Origin: Micromonospora profundi
Lineage (GTDB): Bacteria; Actinomycetota; Actinomycetes; Mycobacteriales; Micromonosporaceae
DNA: 64,000 nucleotides
Direction of reading: 5' to 3'
Assembly (NCBI RefSeq): GCF_011927785.1
Contig: NZ_JAATJK010000001.1
Span: forward strand, 6,869,451 to 6,933,450
The notes under the pieces are model-generated. The model ran no database searches. It was not told the DNA's origin and saw nothing but the letters and a program-made list of their open reading frames with translations. The position numbers were made by a program, and so were the translations under genes. The stretch's first letter is position 1. Every line of letters begins with the position of its first letter. Below, piece after piece: positions 61,476-64,000 of this stretch.

Positions 61476-61940
61476 TCACGATGCGGTGGTCGCGCGGTCG
61501 GTCGATTCGCGATCGAGCAGGTCGGCGAGAGTGGTGCTGTCGACGACCGTGGCGATCGCCCCGTGCACGGCTAGCCAGACGTCGGTGAGGCCGGCGGCCA
61601 CCCCGTGGTAGCCGGCCCGTTCGGCGGGCAGCCCTCGTACGGTGGTCAGCGATCCGCCGACCGCGCGCAGCACGTCGCCGACGGTGATGTCCTCGGGTGG
61701 CCGGGCCAGCGCGTACCCGCCGTCGGCACCGCGATGACTGTGCAGCAGACCAGCCCGGCGCAGGTCGAGCAGGATGCCCTGGAGGAAACTGAGCGGGATC
61801 CCCTGCACCTCGGCCAGGCTTGCCGCCTTCACCAACTCGCCCCCGTCGCCACCGCTGCCCGCGTCGCCGCCGCCTTGGACGGCGGCGGCGACAGCGAGCA
61901 TGGCCCGGAGCGCGTAGTCGCTGCGCGCGGAGACGTACAC
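61476..61940 (-). CDS. Rrf2-family transcriptional regulator without cysteines
   Basis: 154 residues. YVSARSDYALRAMLAVAAA and the winged helix LAEVQGIPLSFLQGILLDLRRAGLLHSHRGADGGYALARP are standard Rrf2. No Cys is present, so it cannot bind the Fe-S cluster of IscR or NsrR; CymR-like cluster-free regulators control sulfur genes. GTG start. It is the last gene of the ABC importer operon, 2 bases after the permease stop, so it probably regulates that importer. Confidence 0.88.
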   Translation of the reverse strand: MYVSARSDYALRAMLAVAAAVQGGGDAGSGGDGGELVKAASLAEVQGIPLSFLQGILLDLRRAGLLHSHRGADGGYALARPPEDITVGDVLRAVGGSLTTVRGLPAERAGYHGVAAGLTDVWLAVHGAIATVVDSTTLADLLDRESTDRATTAS

Positions 61941-61941
61941 G

Positions 61942-62826
61942 TCACTGACCAGCCTGATCCAGTACGCCCCAGCGCCGGCGGATCGACTTGTCCGCAGCGC
62001 CGAACGCCGCGTCCACCACCAGGCCGAGCACCAGAATGACGATCATCGTGGAGAGCAGCCAGGGCGCGTCGGACAGTTCGCGCGAGTAGGTGAGCTGGGC
62101 GCCGAGCGAGGTCTGCGAGATGCCGACCACGAGCAGCTCGCCGGCCATCAGACTTCGCCACGAGAACGCCCAGCCCTGCTTGAGACCCGCGACGATCGCC
62201 GGCAGCGCGGCCGGCGCGATCACGTACCGGTAGAGGTTGAGCCCGCGAGCCCCCAGGTTGCGGCCGGCGCGCAGCAGTAGCGGCGGCACGTAGTCCACAC
62301 CGGAGATGACCCCGTTGGCGATTGACGGCGCGGCGCCGAGCACCACCACGAAGAAGATCGCCTTCTCGCTCAGCTCGAACAGCAGAATGGCAAGCGGGAA
62401 CCAGGCGATCGACGGCATGGTCTGCAACGCGGTGATCATCGAGCCGATGGCAGCCCGGAGGACCTTGGACCGGGCCACCGCCAGACCCACAAGTAGACCG
62501 ACGGCGACGGAGAAGATGTACCCGAGGGCGGCCCGCCGCAGCGTGGTGACCAGGCCCTCCCAGAGCTGCGGGCCCTGGGCCTGGTTGAGCAGCTCGCGGC
62601 CGACGACAAGTGGGCCGGGAAGCGAGTACGGCGGCTTCCAACCCGACCAGACCACCAGCTGCCAGGCAGCGATGACGATGGCCAGCGCGGCCAGCTTGGG
62701 CCAGGTGGCAGCCCAGAGCCGGTTGCCCCGGGAGACCTCCTTCTCCCGACCGGCGATCTCCAGCGCGTCGAGCCCGGAGATCTGCGCGTCGGTCCGCGCC
62801 GTGCTGGTCAGGGTGTCATTGGCCAT
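61942..62826 (-). CDS. ABC importer permease, nitrate/sulfonate/taurine (SsuC/TauC) type
   Basis: 294 residues, about six membrane segments. WEGLVTTLRRAALGYIFSVAVGLLVGLAVARS, LQTMPSIAWFPLAILLFELSE and the EAA-like YVIAPAALPAIVAGLKQGWAFSWRSLMAGELL are typical. It forms the channel for a sulfonate-, nitrate- or taurine-like compound. The start overlaps the ATPase stop by 11 bases. Confidence 0.9.
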   Translation of the reverse strand: MANDTLTSTARTDAQISGLDALEIAGREKEVSRGNRLWAATWPKLAALAIVIAAWQLVVWSGWKPPYSLPGPLVVGRELLNQAQGPQLWEGLVTTLRRAALGYIFSVAVGLLVGLAVARSKVLRAAIGSMITALQTMPSIAWFPLAILLFELSEKAIFFVVVLGAAPSIANGVISGVDYVPPLLLRAGRNLGARGLNLYRYVIAPAALPAIVAGLKQGWAFSWRSLMAGELLVVGISQTSLGAQLTYSRELSDAPWLLSTMIVILVLGLVVDAAFGAADKSIRRRWGVLDQAGQ

Positions 62827-63595
62827 GGCGGCCCACCTCCGTACGGAGCCGTTCGGTGACGTCGGCGGCGATGGCGGCGACCTCGGGGGAGTCGATCCGC
62901 CGTGGCCGCGGGATGTTCACCTCGGTGGAGTAGATGATTCGACCGGGGCGGCTGGAGAGCAGGATGATCCGGTCGGCCAGCCGGGCTGCCTCGCGGACGT
63001 TGTGCGTGACGAACAGCACCGACAGGTTGCGTTCGGACCAGATGCGTTCCAGCTCGTCGTGCAGGATGTCCCGGGTCATCGCGTCCAGTGCGCCGAACGG
63101 CTCGTCCATGAGCAGCACCGGGGTGTCCAGGGCCAGGGTGCGGGCAAGCGCGACCCGCTGCCGCATGCCGCCGGACAGTTCGTGTGGCCGCTTGCGGCCG
63201 AACTCGCCAAGGTGCACAGTGCGCAGCAGCTCGGCCACCCGCTCGCGTCGCTGCGCCCGGGGCAGGCCGCGCAGTTTCAGCGGCATCTCGACGTTCGCGT
63301 CGACGGTCAGCCAGGGAAAGAGCGCCGGCTCCTGGAACATCAGCCCGGGGTTGGCGTCGCCGGCGAGGTCGATCTGCCCGGCGGTGGGCCGGTCCAGGCC
63401 GGCCACCAGGTTCAGCAGGGTGCTCTTGCCGCAGCCGGAGGCGCCGACCAGGCAGACGAACTCGCCAGGCGCCACGTCCAGGGACACCCCGTCGAGAGCC
63501 AGTACGGCGCTCTCGCCGCGTCCGTACACCTTTGTTACGTCGGAGAGCGCGACCGAGGTGGTCGCGCTTCCCGGCGTCGTCGTGGTCGACGTCAT
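62816..63595 (-). CDS. ABC importer ATP-binding protein, nitrate/sulfonate/taurine (SsuB/TauB) type
   Basis: 259 residues. Walker A GASGCGKST, Q-loop MFQEPALFPWLTV, signature LSGGMRQRV, Walker B LLMDEPFGALDAMTR, H-loop FVTHNVREAARLADR. ATG at MTSTTTTPG overlaps the substrate-binding gene stop (ATGA). Confidence 0.93.
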   Translation of the reverse strand: MTSTTTTPGSATTSVALSDVTKVYGRGESAVLALDGVSLDVAPGEFVCLVGASGCGKSTLLNLVAGLDRPTAGQIDLAGDANPGLMFQEPALFPWLTVDANVEMPLKLRGLPRAQRRERVAELLRTVHLGEFGRKRPHELSGGMRQRVALARTLALDTPVLLMDEPFGALDAMTRDILHDELERIWSERNLSVLFVTHNVREAARLADRIILLSSRPGRIIYSTEVNIPRPRRIDSPEVAAIAADVTERLRTEVGRHGQ

Positions 63596-64000
63596 GGCTG
63601 GACGACCTCGGGCTTGCCCTGCGCCTTGAGCGCGTTGTTGAGGTACGTCAGGTCGTAGAGGCCGTCGAGGCTCACCGGGTCGGTCAGCTTGACCTCGACG
63701 GCGTGGTCGAGCCCGGCCTTGAGCGAGGAGGGGATGGGGTCGTTCGTGAACTCCAACGTCGGCCACGCCTGCTTGATCAGCTTCGGGTCCAGCGGCTTGC
63801 CGGTGATCTTGCCGATCGCCTCGGAGATGGCCTGCTGGGCCTCGTCCGGCTTGGTGTTGACGAACTCGTTCGCGGCGACCTGGCCCTCGACCAGCTTCTG
63901 CACGACGTCCGGGTGCGCCTTGAGGAACTTCGTGCTGACCAGCAGGTTGGTGATGACGAACTTCTTGTCCGGCCACAGGTCGCGCTCGTCGACGAGCACC
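63592..64000 (-). CDS. ABC importer substrate-binding protein (SsuA-like), N-terminus beyond right edge
   Basis: The C-terminal 136 residues are visible. KKFVITNLLVSTKFLKAHPDVVQKLVEGQVAANEF and LTDPVSLDGLYDLTYLNNALKAQG match the second lobe of SsuA/NrtA-type binding proteins. The signal sequence and the ligand pocket of lobe 1 lie outside, so the substrate is open. First visible gene of the importer operon, overlapping the ATPase start. Confidence 0.88.
   Translation of the reverse strand, partial: VLVDERDLWPDKKFVITNLLVSTKFLKAHPDVVQKLVEGQVAANEFVNTKPDEAQQAISEAIGKITGKPLDPKLIKQAWPTLEFTNDPIPSSLKAGLDHAVEVKLTDPVSLDGLYDLTYLNNALKAQGKPEVVQP

Overview
This window is chromosomal DNA from a high-GC actinobacterium, most likely a Micromonosporaceae member (Micromonospora or a close relative). 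This is inferred from the very high G+C, the many GTG, TTG and probable CTG starts, and the gene set: mycothiol enzyme MshB, the paired AdnA/AdnB helicase-nucleases, a three-gene Sdh1-type succinate dehydrogenase operon, a SigE-family ECF sigma factor and an F420-type nitroreductase. No rRNA, tRNA, CRISPR array, transposase, phage gene or replication origin was seen.

Layout. 0-13 kb: an Ada/AlkA methylation-repair protein running off the left edge, an ECF sigma/membrane partner pair, peptidase E, YchF, a surface protein (DUF3494 domain, collagen-like repeats, LPVTG sortase signal), then small regulators and enzymes (GNAT, AraC/GyrI-like, GAF-PP2C phosphatase, VOC, methyltransferase, PH domain, pterin-dehydratase-like, NUDIX). 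13-21 kb: sdhCAB, the TldD/TldE protease pair and a Uma2 nuclease. 21-27 kb: a complete peptide/nickel-type ABC importer in the order ATPase, ATPase, permease, permease, lipoprotein. 27-34.4 kb: an accessory stretch rich in gene debris (truncated, frameshifted and fragmentary genes) between intact small enzymes and a TetR/NmrA pair, with a heptanucleotide repeat array and two related palindromes. 34.4-51.7 kb: mostly core metabolism (S9 peptidase, mshB, ferredoxin-dapC-tyrA, SIMPL, kinase, subtilase, dapD, dapE, two LOG proteins). 51.8-60.8 kb: adnA-adnB, a cold-shock gene with a long structured leader, and a DEAD-box helicase. 61-64 kb: a small membrane protein and a sulfonate/nitrate/taurine-type ABC importer with an Rrf2 regulator, running off the right edge.

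Functional threads. DapC, DapD and DapE together make most of the succinylase branch to diaminopimelate. Csp and the DEAD-box helicase form a plausible cold-adaptation unit. AdnA and AdnB form one double-strand-break end-resection machine. Sdh supplies respiratory electrons.

Most notable non-gene structure: two families of long perfect or near-perfect palindromes scattered between genes. One copy lies in frame inside the Ada/AlkA coding sequence, and another lies at the junction of a truncated gene and a frameshifted kinase. Other points of interest are a 107-residue tail on SdhB, a probable CTG start for dapC, a GCATAC-NCG-GTATGY operator at two loci, two unlisted small ORFs with good ribosome-binding sites, and several apparently leaderless genes.
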